This document shows, in pieces, positions 52,318 to 60,574 of a stretch of DNA of 64,000 bases. The notes beneath the pieces were generated by a model that made no database searches, had not been told where the DNA came from, and was given only the letters and a program-made list of their open reading frames with translations. Numbering within the stretch: position 1 is the stretch's first letter; every line of letters starts with the position of its first letter. The position numbers and the translations under genes are program-made. Source of the DNA: Chryseolinea serpens (GTDB lineage: Bacteria > Bacteroidota > Bacteroidia > Cytophagales > Cyclobacteriaceae); assembly GCF_900129725.1 (NCBI RefSeq), contig NZ_FQWQ01000001.1, positions 1,054,001 through 1,118,000 on the forward strand, given 5' to 3'.

Positions 52318-53721
52318 ATGATCACAACACTAGAAAACGAGACCAGAACCCTCGATGAGCAAGCCCTAACTACTTTGCGCACCCAATTGCGCGGCCTGGT
52401 CATCACCCGCAACGACGCCTCCTATGACACGGACCGGAAAGTGTACAACGGCATGATCGACAAACACCCGCTGCTCATCGTGAAATGCCGCGATGTGGCC
52501 GATGTGATGGCTACCGTGAATTTTGCACGCGATCAAAAACTGGTGTTGGCCGTCCGGGGCGGTGGCCATAATGGCGGCGGCCTGGGCATCTGCGACAACG
52601 GCGTGGTGCTCGACCTTTCGCTCATGAAGAGCATCCGCGTAGACGCGGCCAACAAGACCGTGCGTGTGGACGGTGGCTGTACGCTGGCCGACATGGATCA
52701 CGCCACCCACGCCTTTGGGTTGGCCGTTCCTTGCGGGGTGAACGGTACTACCGGCATTGGAGGGCTGGCACTCGGCGGCGGCCTGGGATACCTGACCCGG
52801 CGCTATGGCCTCACCATCGACAACCTGCTGGAAGCCGACCTGGTGCTGGCCGACGGCTCGTTTGTTACCGCAAATGCAAAACAAAATGAAGATCTGTATT
52901 GGGCCATCCGCGGCGGCGGTGGAAACTTTGGGGTGGTCACCTCCTTCCTGTTCAAGGCCCATCCCGTGAGCACCGTCTATGGCGGCCCCATGCTGTGGCA
53001 TTTGGACGACGCCAAGGAAATGATGAAGTGGTTTGACGACCTCATGCGGAAAGCTCCCGATGACCTCTATGGCTTCTTTGCTTTCCTGGTGGTGCCCCCC
53101 GTGGCCCCATTCCCACCGGAGTTGCAATCCAAGAACATGTGCGGCATTGTTTGGTGCTACACCGGTGCCCTGGAGGATGCTGAAAATGCATTCAAGCCTA
53201 TCCGCGCCTTTAAAAAACCCGCCCTCGACTTCGCCGGACCTATTCCCCACCCCGTGCTGCAAAGCTTGTTCGACGCCCTCTATCCCGCCGGCATGCAATG
53301 GTACTGGAAAGGCGACCACGTGAACACCCTGCCCGACAAGGCCATCGACATTCACCTGAAATACGGCTCGAACCTGCCCAGCATGTTCTCGACCATGCAC
53401 CTCTACCCCACCAACGGCGCCGCCGCCAAAGTGGGACGCAAGGACACGGCCTGGAACTATCGCGACAGCACCTATACCATGGTGATCGCCGGCATCGATC
53501 CGGATCCGGCCAACAAAGACCGCATCACCGATTGGGCACGCCACTATTGGGAAGACCTCCGTCCCCATGGCGCCGGCGGCTCCTACATCAACTTCATGAT
53601 GGAAGAAGGTCAGGACCGTATCAAAGCCACCTACGGTGACAACTACGACAGGCTGGTTACTTTAAAGAAAAAATACGATCCGAAAAATCTGTTTAGCGTC
53701 AACCAGAATATAAAACCCTGA
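52318..53721 (+). CDS. BBE-type FAD-dependent oxidase
   Basis: 467 residues from the ATG at 52318; the longer frame adds 29 unsupported residues. The FAD-binding PCMH domain (about 35-210) has VRGGGHNGGGLG near 82, where the His is the usual 8-alpha flavin attachment point. TTGIGGLALGGGLGYLTRRY follows near 145. The second attachment Cys of berberine-bridge enzymes is replaced by Asn (GVNGTTG), as in singly linked bacterial oxidases. The C-terminal BBE segment ends YDRLVTLKKKYDPKNLFSVN. It oxidises a sugar, alcohol or similar compound; no signal peptide. Confidence 0.92.
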   Translation: MITTLENETRTLDEQALTTLRTQLRGLVITRNDASYDTDRKVYNGMIDKHPLLIVKCRDVADVMATVNFARDQKLVLAVRGGGHNGGGLGICDNGVVLDLSLMKSIRVDAANKTVRVDGGCTLADMDHATHAFGLAVPCGVNGTTGIGGLALGGGLGYLTRRYGLTIDNLLEADLVLADGSFVTANAKQNEDLYWAIRGGGGNFGVVTSFLFKAHPVSTVYGGPMLWHLDDAKEMMKWFDDLMRKAPDDLYGFFAFLVVPPVAPFPPELQSKNMCGIVWCYTGALEDAENAFKPIRAFKKPALDFAGPIPHPVLQSLFDALYPAGMQWYWKGDHVNTLPDKAIDIHLKYGSNLPSMFSTMHLYPTNGAAAKVGRKDTAWNYRDSTYTMVIAGIDPDPANKDRITDWARHYWEDLRPHGAGGSYINFMMEEGQDRIKATYGDNYDRLVTLKKKYDPKNLFSVNQNIKP

Positions 53722-53775
53722 TCCTTTCTAAACATCTCCTGCGCCCATGCACCATCGCGTGCCGGGCGCAGGAGA

Positions 53776-54183
53776 TTATTTTTTTCCGCCGGGAGCAGCA
53801 AATTTCTGATAGTAAAACGCCGGGATCAGCAGCATGAGCAGTGTGGGGTTGAGAACGAGCCGGTGCAGGAACGAAATCAGCGGCCCATTATAGGAGGGGT
53901 AATATACTTTCAGCACAAAATACGGCAACAGGAAAAAGACCAGTCCGATCAACTGCACATAGATGGCGAAGATCACGTATTTGCGTTCTTCAAACAAAGC
54001 ATAGATCAGCCCGATGGTCAACGCATCGTTCAGAAAAAAACGGAGGGTGCGGTTGAACAGGAAGTGGCTTATTTCCGAACTGCCAAAGCCCACCCACGCT
54101 GCCACATCCACGCGTTGTAAAAGAAACACGGCAACGAGTCCCGCGACACTGAAAACACCCCAGGCGATGCGATAGGCCTTCAT
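53776..54183 (-). CDS. Exosortase F system-associated protein
   Basis: A 135-residue membrane protein with four helices (about 7-22, 50-63, 70-88, 107-124) and a FFLNDALTIGLIYALFEERKY segment across helix 2. It matches the small membrane protein that accompanies XrtF in Bacteroidota. It overlaps the XrtF gene by 4 bp and is the last gene of the operon. Its biochemical role is not known. Confidence 0.85.
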   Translation of the reverse strand: MKAYRIAWGVFSVAGLVAVFLLQRVDVAAWVGFGSSEISHFLFNRTLRFFLNDALTIGLIYALFEERKYVIFAIYVQLIGLVFFLLPYFVLKVYYPSYNGPLISFLHRLVLNPTLLMLLIPAFYYQKFAAPGGKK

Positions 54184-54716
54184 GCTTTTTGCCGTTTAAC
54201 ACCCGAATATTTTCTTACCCACCAGATCCACAAGACGAATACAACGACATAAAGAAATGCCGTGAATAAATATTTGTGGGTGAAGTACATCGCGTTGGGC
54301 ATGTAGACGGCCACCAAAAACAACAAACCGAGTCGCCCGAGGTTGGCCACGTGCAGAATGACCAGACCCAGTGGCGCAAACCACCACAACGGGCGGCTTA
54401 TGGGACCAAAGGCAAACAGGAAGGCCAGAAAAATGATGGCGACGTTGATGCCATTGCACCCTTCATAGACGGCCAGAATATTATGGTCTTCAAACACGAG
54501 GTTTGTGATGGGCAATTTCGCTTCGTCCCGGATTTGCGTGGGCCAGCCGCACACATTCAAGATCCCCGATGTTTGACGCGTGGCTTCACGGGTGGCCCCG
54601 TCTACCTGCGGACGGTAGCTGGAGACATACACACCATACAGCAAATTGACCACGACATAGATCCCTACAAACTTGAGAAGAAAAAAAATGGTCGGTTTAA
54701 ATTCCTGTAGTGACAT
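54180..54716 (-). CDS. xrtF: Exosortase XrtF
   Basis: 178 residues from the ATG at 54716 (an ATG at 54722 is equally possible; the longest frame needs a TTG). A membrane transpeptidase-like protein with all three exosortase catalytic residues: Cys in VYEGCNGINV near 97, Arg in LGRLGLLFL near 134 and His in YFTHKYLFT near 155. Exosortases cleave C-terminal sorting signals and hand proteins to envelope polysaccharide. No PEP-CTERM-like substrate is encoded in the window. It lies downstream of sugar-transfer and acetyltransferase genes on the same strand, and is coupled to its partner. Confidence 0.92.
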   Translation of the reverse strand: MSLQEFKPTIFFLLKFVGIYVVVNLLYGVYVSSYRPQVDGATREATRQTSGILNVCGWPTQIRDEAKLPITNLVFEDHNILAVYEGCNGINVAIIFLAFLFAFGPISRPLWWFAPLGLVILHVANLGRLGLLFLVAVYMPNAMYFTHKYLFTAFLYVVVFVLWIWWVRKYSGVKRQKA

Positions 54717-54763
54717 GGACATGCGTTCTGTTTTTTTCTGCTTCCTATCCAAATGACAATGAC

Positions 54764-55390
54764 CTAACGCAAAACCACTTTGGCGGGAACCCCCACGGCC
54801 GTCACGCCCGGACCAATGTCCTGGATGACCGCGGCGCCCATGCCGATCTTGCTTTTGTCGCCAATGCGCACCCGGTTCTTGATGTTGGCTCCCGCCCCGA
54901 TCAGCACCGCCTCGCCGATGGTGACCTGACCCGCAATGTTCACGCCGGGCATGATGGAGGAACAGTCGCCGATCCGGGTGTCGTGCCCCACCGTGCAGTT
55001 GAGGTTTAGCAGCACGTGTTTGCCCAACACGATATCGTTGGTGAGCACGCAGCCGGCGCAGAGGATGCTGCCCTCTCCGATTTGTATGGCATATTCATCC
55101 TGGAGGATGACGGAAGAATGCTTCAAGATGGGATAGACGACCCTCGCCGGATCGATGCGCTTGACCACGTTGGCCTTGCTGACCGGATCGCCCAACGCCA
55201 GGACCAGGTGTATGGGATCGTGAAAGGCTTGCAACACTTCCACGCTGCCCAACACACGAAGATCATTTATCTCGGTGCGGGGAGCAATGGCGTCGTCGAG
55301 GAAGCCAATGGGTTTGAAGCCGACGGTGCGCGCCAGGGACAGCACCTCCCTGCCTAATCCTCCGGCGCCATAGATCAACAGCGGTATCAT
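54764..55390 (-). CDS. PglD/NeuD-type sugar O/N-acetyltransferase (1)
   Basis: A 208-residue protein with an N-terminal Rossmann-like domain (LLIYGAGGLGREVLSLA at 4-20). A left-handed beta-helix of hexapeptide repeats follows (about 90-208): GEGSILCAGCVLTND, the catalytic His in NCTVGHDTRIGD near 136, and IGAGANIKNRVRIG. This is the NeuD/PglD layout, which acetylates amino sugars with acetyl-CoA. It overlaps the next upstream gene by 4 bp (ATGA). Its paralogue sits immediately upstream. Confidence 0.9.
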   Translation of the reverse strand: MIPLLIYGAGGLGREVLSLARTVGFKPIGFLDDAIAPRTEINDLRVLGSVEVLQAFHDPIHLVLALGDPVSKANVVKRIDPARVVYPILKHSSVILQDEYAIQIGEGSILCAGCVLTNDIVLGKHVLLNLNCTVGHDTRIGDCSSIMPGVNIAGQVTIGEAVLIGAGANIKNRVRIGDKSKIGMGAAVIQDIGPGVTAVGVPAKVVLR

Positions 55391-56007
55391 AACGGTGGGG
55401 TATTATATTTGATAACACGGGCGGGATTTCCAACCACTACGGCATATTCCGGCACATCGTCGAGCACCACGGCGCCTGCCCCCACCGTTGCCCAGGCTCC
55501 TACCTTTTTGCCGGGGATGATGGTTGCCCCAGCGCCGATAAAAGCCCCCTGGCCCACCCGCACGGTACCACACAAGATGACGCCCGGCGCCAGGTGCACA
55601 AAGTCGGCCACCACACAGTCGTGGTCCACTTGCGCGCCCGTGTTCACAATAACATGCTCGCCGATACGCGCCTGTGCCTGTATGATCGCCCCCTGCAGGA
55701 TCATGCTGCCGGGACCAACCTCGGCAAACGGCGACATGACAACCGATGGATGGACCGTGCTCGTAAACCGGTGAATGGTATCTTCCGCCACCCGCTTGCG
55801 CACGGCATTGTCGCCAATGGCCACGATGGCGTGGGCGTCGGCGCGAAAGGACCGATCGTAAGCGCCGCGTTGTGGCACGCCAAACAGGGTTCCCGAAAAC
55901 TTGGGATCGAACAGGGCGATCACATTGGCCCCTTGTGCCAGAAGACTGTCGAGCACCACACGGGCGTGTTCGCCGCCTCCCTGAAGAATTACATCATTGG
56001 TTCCCAC
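55387..56007 (-). CDS. PglD/NeuD-type sugar acetyltransferase (2)
   Basis: A 206-residue protein from a GTG start that overlaps the sugar transferase gene end by 14 bp. It has the same two-domain plan as its neighbour: [16 protein letters not shown] at the N-terminus and hexapeptide repeats from about 90, with the His in [19 protein letters not shown] near 133 and [14 protein letters not shown] later. The two copies are clearly diverged, so they probably modify different sugars or positions. Confidence 0.9.
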   Translation of the reverse strand: MGTNDVILQGGGEHARVVLDSLLAQGANVIALFDPKFSGTLFGVPQRGAYDRSFRADAHAIVAIGDNAVRKRVAEDTIHRFTSTVHPSVVMSPFAEVGPGSMILQGAIIQAQARIGEHVIVNTGAQVDHDCVVADFVHLAPGVILCGTVRVGQGAFIGAGATIIPGKKVGAWATVGAGAVVLDDVPEYAVVVGNPARVIKYNTPPL

Positions 56008-56599
56008 GAAATTTTTCCATTGTTACAGATGTCTCACTACTGATGCCTTCGGCCTTAAAAACTTTGAGGACCGTTAAAAATAAGATTTTCAAATCTAATC
56101 CCAACGAAATATGCTCCACATACCATACATCATAGGCAAACTTCTTTGGCCACGACACCGTATTGCGTCCATTCACCTGCGCCCACCCCGTAATGCCGGG
56201 CTTCACCTCGTGGCGGCGCGCCTGCTCGGCGCTGTAGAGCGGCAAATATTCCACCAGCAACGGGCGGGGTCCCACAAAAGACATGTCGCCTTTCAAAACG
56301 TTGAACAACTGCGGCAACTCGTCGAGGGAAGTTTTCCGGATGAACTTCCCGATGGCCGTGAGACGCTTTTCGTCGGAGAGCAAATGGCCGTGTGCGTCGC
56401 ACTCGTCGGTCATGGTCTTGAATTTCACCACCGTAAAAATTCTGCCGTTCCTCCCGGGCCGGGGTTGCGTGAACCAGATCTTGCCACGGTTGGCGATGAG
56501 CAGCATGAGGATGCAGATCAGCAGTATAGGCAAGGCGACCACTAAGATGATGAAGGAGCAAAAATGATCGAAAAATGGTTTGACTACGCGAGTATACAA
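55994..56599 (-). CDS. Polyprenyl-phosphate sugar-phosphate transferase (PglC/WcaJ type)
   Basis: A 201-residue protein from a TTG start; no ATG is available before the conserved region. One re-entrant N-terminal helix (about 13-35) is followed by the catalytic core: [14 protein letters not shown] near 58 with the Asp-Glu dyad, [20 protein letters not shown] near 90, [10 protein letters not shown] near 112 and [14 protein letters not shown] near 137. It is a minimal monotopic phosphoglycosyl transferase that loads the first sugar phosphate on undecaprenyl phosphate. First gene of the XrtF operon, pairing naturally with the PglD-like enzymes. Confidence 0.92.
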   Translation of the reverse strand: MYTRVVKPFFDHFCSFIILVVALPILLICILMLLIANRGKIWFTQPRPGRNGRIFTVVKFKTMTDECDAHGHLLSDEKRLTAIGKFIRKTSLDELPQLFNVLKGDMSFVGPRPLLVEYLPLYSAEQARRHEVKPGITGWAQVNGRNTVSWPKKFAYDVWYVEHISLGLDLKILFLTVLKVFKAEGISSETSVTMEKFRGNQ

Positions 56600-57019
56600 G
56601 TTGTGGCAAAGTTAACGGGGTAAAATTACGTATTTTTTGGTCATTTGGCGCGGGGGGTGATGGTGCGGCAAGATGCTGGGAATCATCGACATGGGTGAAG
56701 CTGATGGCAGGGAGACAAAACGGATGGCGGAGGGTAGATGCCTTCGGCCATCCGGGCACTCAGCGTATCTTTCCAAGCGCCAGTGGGTTCTCTACAGACA
56801 CTTTGCGATTCAGTAGCAAGCGGGACAGCTTGTGCGTTGAATGACGCCGGGTTGCATAGCAAATCCTGGCTTGCGTCCGGGAATACGGCCATATTACTGC
56901 ATACCCGCCTTGTATAGCCCTGGCGTTGAATGGCAATACGCCTTCGGGCGAAAGAATTTTTCGCATGGCAGTGCGGAATTGCCCTGCTCTTTTTTCGGAC
57001 CGGTTTCGCTAAAATAATT
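56600..57019. other. Intergenic region, nothing recognised
   Basis: 420 bp between the sugar transferase start and the stop of the LytTR regulator. No coding frame, repeat or RNA is recognised; the operon promoter is expected near its left edge. Confidence 0.4.
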
Positions 57020-57748
57020 CTACGCCTCCAACTTCAGCAGCCTTCCCACCTCATGCTTGTACATCCTGCTGATGGGTAATTTCTTCTTTGCGACCTCCAC
57101 CATTTCGCTGTTGTAGGAATCTATTTTGTTCAAGGCGATGATGAAGGAACGGTGGATGCGAATGAATGCCTGCGGCGGCAAGGTTTCTTCGAGCGACGAA
57201 ATGGATTTCCGCGTGATGATGTTTTTGGTTTGAGTGACCACGCGGATGTAATCCTTCAGGCTTTCGATGTATAGGATATCGGCCAGACTCACCTTTATCA
57301 TTTTTCGGTCGGCACGAAAATACAGATGCGGGTCGGCGCTTTCTTTTTCGGTGAACAGGTTTTGTGTTGGCGCAGTGGAGAGATGGGTTTCCATGACCTT
57401 GTTCACGGCTTTCATGAAGCGCTCGAAAGAAATGGGTTTGAGCAAGTAATCGACCTCATTCACTTCGAGACCTTCTACGGCAAATTTGCTGCCTGCCGTG
57501 GTGAAGATGATCTTCGGTGGACAATTCAGTGTCCTGATAAAATCCGAACCCAGCCACTGGGGCATTTGTATGTCGAGAAAAAGCAGATCTATGGTGTGGT
57601 GTTGCAGTGCAGCCAGGGCATCTACGGCGTTGTTACAGGCGGCGGCCAGTTCAAGTTGCGGCACGCTATCGATGTATTGCTCCAGGAGGGAAAGGGCCGG
57701 TGGTTCGTCATCCACCGCCAGGCAAATAAGTTTTTTGTGGTGTAGCAT
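57020..57748 (-). CDS. LytTR-type response regulator (orphan)
   Basis: A 242-residue regulator. The receiver domain has VDDEPP near 12, the phospho-Asp in LLFLDIQMP near 58 and LLKPIS near 107. The LytTR domain (about 140-240) contains ILYIESLKDYIRVVTQTKN and FIRIHRSFIIALNKI. No kinase gene is next to it, so it may pair with a kinase elsewhere. Transcribed away from the haloperoxidase gene, with which it shares a 292-bp upstream region. Confidence 0.93.
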   Translation of the reverse strand: MLHHKKLICLAVDDEPPALSLLEQYIDSVPQLELAAACNNAVDALAALQHHTIDLLFLDIQMPQWLGSDFIRTLNCPPKIIFTTAGSKFAVEGLEVNEVDYLLKPISFERFMKAVNKVMETHLSTAPTQNLFTEKESADPHLYFRADRKMIKVSLADILYIESLKDYIRVVTQTKNIITRKSISSLEETLPPQAFIRIHRSFIIALNKIDSYNSEMVEVAKKKLPISRMYKHEVGRLLKLEA

Positions 57749-58040
57749 AGAGAGGGGCTTAGGACGTGGATATACTTAAATATAAGCATAACCCACGTCA
57801 ACTTTGAGACGGGAGTCGGTCGGATAACGAAGTTTGTAGACCAATGGCATTCGTCGCAAAATGACAGCAACGACGCGTGATCCCGGCGTGCCAGCGATCA
57901 CGCAAGGCCTGCGTGTGCTGGTGGGTCTCATCGCCAGGCGGCATCTGGCGCTAAAAGCGTGCCGTCCGGCTCAAATGTGGGTATCCGTCCCCGGGGCATA
58001 GTAACTTCCATGATCATTCACTCCCCAAAAAAAACCGCTT

Positions 58041-59363
58041 ATGAAAAAGTACCTCTCCTTCTTAATGATGGTTTGTCTTCTGGTCTTCTCCACCTGCCAG
58101 GAGCATTGGAAACAACCCGCAGCAAAAAAATATTCGTCTACCGTAGCCACCACATGGATCAATCTGCAACAGAAATTAACGAAGACGACAGCGGGTTACA
58201 GTCCGGGAGTAACCGGTCGTGCGTTTGCCTACACGGGACTTTCTCTCTATGAGTCGATCGTGCCCGGTATGCCGGGGTATCGATCGATCTTGCCTTTCGT
58301 GGGTGGACCGACCACCGTGGTGCCGGCTGATTGCCAGTCGTATTATTGGCCGGCCAGCGCCAACGCCGCGATGGCCAGCATGATCCGGAACCTGTTCGAA
58401 AGCACGTCGGCTGCAAACAAGGTCACCATCGATTCATTGGAGGACGCATTCAACACACAGTTTCAAGGCGAGGCCCACGCCACCGTGCTGCAAAACTCGG
58501 CCAACTTCGGCCGGAGCGTGGCGGAAGCGATCTTTGAATGGTCGAAGACCGATGGCAGTCATGAAGCCTACAAGCCCCAGCCAAACACCTACGTCCCTCC
58601 CGTCGGCCCCGGCCTGTGGATACCGACACCTCCTGCCTTTCTACCGGCAGCATCGCCCTATGTGGGAAATGACCGATCGTTCACACCCGGCATAGCCGCC
58701 CAAACACAGCCGACAACTTTCCCGCTGCCGCCCTATTCCGAAGAGCCTGGTTCTGATTTCTATAACATGGTGAACTTCTCCTACACCCTTTCGCAATCGC
58801 TCACCCCCGCCGACATCATCACGGCAAAAACCTGGGCCGACATCCCTGGCAACTTTAATGGCACGGCTCACTTCACGAATATCGCGACGCAACTGATCAT
58901 CCTGAAAAAATTAAAGCTCGACGAAGCGGCCCTGGTCTATGCGAAGCACGGCATCGCGCTTCGGGATGCCATCATTTCCGTTTTCAAAACAAAATATCGC
59001 TATAATGTGATCCGGCCCATCTCCTACATTCGAAACGTCATGGGCTTCACCACCTGGAACACGGTGGTCCCTACCCCGCCACACCCGGAGTATGCTTCGG
59101 CCCACACTGTGATTGGCAAGGCATCGTCGGTGGTGCTGGAAAGCTTCTTCGGCAAGAAGTGTGCTTTTGTTGACCGCACACATGAGGCAACCTTTGGCGC
59201 ACGATCCTATAACACCCTGGCCGAATATGCAGAAGATGGCGCATGGTCGCGCGTGCTCGCTGGAATTCACTACAACAAGACCGCGGCTGATGGGCTCATT
59301 CAAGGTAAGGCGGTTGGGAATATGGTCAATAGCCTGCCGTTTAAAGTGGGGCACGATCATTAG
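58041..59363 (+). CDS. Secreted vanadium-dependent haloperoxidase / PAP2-type protein
   Basis: A 440-residue protein with a Sec signal and probable lipobox (VFSTCQE, Cys 19). The helical vanadate- or phosphate-binding site is recognisable: KYRYNVIRPISYI near 315, PPHPEYASAHTVIGKA near 345 (the family's PxGHA-like motif, here SAH) and SRVLAGIHYNKTAADG near 400 with the last His. Family members either oxidise halides with peroxide or are phosphatases; the sequence alone does not decide. It has its own terminator. Confidence 0.87.
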   Translation: MKKYLSFLMMVCLLVFSTCQEHWKQPAAKKYSSTVATTWINLQQKLTKTTAGYSPGVTGRAFAYTGLSLYESIVPGMPGYRSILPFVGGPTTVVPADCQSYYWPASANAAMASMIRNLFESTSAANKVTIDSLEDAFNTQFQGEAHATVLQNSANFGRSVAEAIFEWSKTDGSHEAYKPQPNTYVPPVGPGLWIPTPPAFLPAASPYVGNDRSFTPGIAAQTQPTTFPLPPYSEEPGSDFYNMVNFSYTLSQSLTPADIITAKTWADIPGNFNGTAHFTNIATQLIILKKLKLDEAALVYAKHGIALRDAIISVFKTKYRYNVIRPISYIRNVMGFTTWNTVVPTPPHPEYASAHTVIGKASSVVLESFFGKKCAFVDRTHEATFGARSYNTLAEYAEDGAWSRVLAGIHYNKTAADGLIQGKAVGNMVNSLPFKVGHDH

Positions 59364-59400
59364 AATCTTCGTGCTTATTTTTTAGAGCGAAAATTCAAAC

Positions 59401-59440
59401 AAAAAAGCTTCGAACACCGATGGGGTTCGAAGCTTTTCTT
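59401..59440. terminator. Terminator after the haloperoxidase gene
   Basis: A perfect 13-bp hairpin (AAAAGCTTCGAAC at 59403-59415, GTTCGAAGCTTTT at 59425-59437), 37 bp past the stop. A- and T-rich flanks let it work for the leftward small gene too. Confidence 0.85.
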
Positions 59441-59502
59441 GTGGCATCAATCTTTTTTTATCGAGTTTTCGTCTATGACTCAAAATCTCCTTGACGAGGA
59501 GT

Positions 59503-59688
59503 TTATTGTTCAGAACCCGACTTATCATCCATGATCTGGGAAAAATCGAATCCCTTTAAGAGTTGTTTGGCGGCCTCATCGAACGGATCGTTTTCGTAAT
59601 ACCAGATGCGTTTCGTAATATAGATTTTTCTACCCTTGTTTTGTGGGTCGATTTTTTTTGAATTTCTTTTTGATGCTGCGGTGCTCAT
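59503..59688 (-). CDS. Small protein paired with DUF6934, 61 residues
   Basis: A 61-residue charged protein: a basic N-terminus (KRNSKKI), a central strand-like KIYITKRIWYYE and an acidic C-terminus (FDFSQIMDDKSGSEQ). It starts 15 bp after the stop of the DUF6934 gene on the same strand, so the two should be cotranscribed. No family of its own recognised. Confidence 0.6.
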   Translation of the reverse strand: MSTAASKRNSKKIDPQNKGRKIYITKRIWYYENDPFDEAAKQLLKGFDFSQIMDDKSGSEQ

Positions 59689-59703
59689 GTGTGTATGTTA
59701 AAG

Positions 59704-60156
59704 TTAGCGTTTTCTCAAACCCTTCACTAAAAAACCGTTATAATTTTGGCTTTCACGGAATGGATAGCCGCGCAATCCGATCATGCCGTATATTTCACAA
59801 TATTGACGTATTTCGTTTATTCGGTTGGAGATGATCATGCGATACAATCTATTTCTTACCGGCGAATTCCCACTAACCAAAACGTATGCTTGTGGGTAAC
59901 GTCTGCAAAACAGGATTATTGATTCCGCCACTGTTCTCAAAATCTTATCTCTGTCACCATTATTTGAAACTACTAGTGTGTCTACTTCGCCGAACTCGAT
60001 CTTAACATCCCCGAGCGTCACATTAAATACTGCCGGGGATGCCTGAACCATCACAAATCGGATGGCCTTAAGAATTCTACCGCGGGGCCCTTCACTGTAG
60101 AAAGTGCACCATAAACGGCTACGCGCCGATCGCAGGGAATAATAGGGCAAATCCAT
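59704..60156 (-). CDS. DUF6934-like protein
   Basis: A 150-residue soluble protein resembling the DUF6934 family of Bacteroidota. It has an early FYSEGPRGRILKAIRF segment and FGEVDTLVVSNNGDRDKIL near 60. YVLVSGNSPVRNRLYRMII follows near 95, and YNGFLV closes the protein. Function unknown; the family typically sits in two-gene units with a small downstream gene, as here. The base composition is lower in GC than that of the neighbours, which fits acquisition by transfer. The assignment rests on remembered family features. Confidence 0.65.
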   Translation of the reverse strand: MDLPYYSLRSARSRLWCTFYSEGPRGRILKAIRFVMVQASPAVFNVTLGDVKIEFGEVDTLVVSNNGDRDKILRTVAESIILFCRRYPQAYVLVSGNSPVRNRLYRMIISNRINEIRQYCEIYGMIGLRGYPFRESQNYNGFLVKGLRKR

Positions 60157-60329
60157 AAGCTAACACTTCAAACCTCACACAACGGGACCGTTACCGGCAT
60201 CAAGTCTTTTGCAAGAATAATCTTTACAACTGAAAGGAAATTGCAGTTTAAAATCAGACGATTTTAAAGTGAAAAGATTTCGGTCGTGGCTTTTAGTAAA
60301 ATTGATCGCCGAAAACTTTAAATGTACAC

Positions 60330-60500
60330 CGGCCAGGGATAGAAGTGGAAAGCCCGAAGTGCGTTGGCGACTGGGAGTGTGATTTGTCGGTGAGACACCG
60401 GCAAATATTTAATCTGGGTTTTAAAATGAGCGTGCAAAGGGCGGGCGGACTTGGAACGGATAGCCCGGCCCCGAGGCCTCCGAGGGGGGCCGCCTGGAAA
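60330..60500 (+). ncRNA. Candidate structured RNA
   Basis: Two 20-base motifs of the form GGnnTnGnAnnGGAwAGCCC (60336-60355 and 60447-60466) frame a region with a near-perfect hairpin (TTTGTCGGTG - AGA - CACCGGCAAA, about 60384-60406). A GC-rich stem follows the second motif (CGGCCCC with GGGGCCG, to about 60493). The right end runs into the shared terminator at 60520-60556. No ORF explains it. Similar GGA-AGCCC motifs occur between genes in other Bacteroidota, as far as I recall; the strand and ends are guesses. Confidence 0.4.
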
Positions 60501-60519
60501 ATTCAAAATTCATTAAATG

Positions 60520-60560
60520 CAAAGTGCCCACCGAGATTGACCCGGTGAGCACTTTTGTGT
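60520..60560. terminator. Terminator, probably bidirectional
   Basis: A hairpin with arms AAAGTGCCCACCG and CGGTGAGCACTTT (one mismatch or bulge) and T-rich sequence on both outer sides. It ends the leftward GH13 gene (stop at 60575) and could also end the rightward candidate RNA. Confidence 0.8.
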
Positions 60561-60574
60561 TATTCTTTTTATCG

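Larger units (their letters stand above)
60157..60574. other. Intergenic region with a candidate RNA and a terminator
   Basis: The left part (60157-60320) is AT-rich and featureless; the right part carries the candidate RNA and the terminator listed separately. No gene is supported. Confidence 0.5.
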
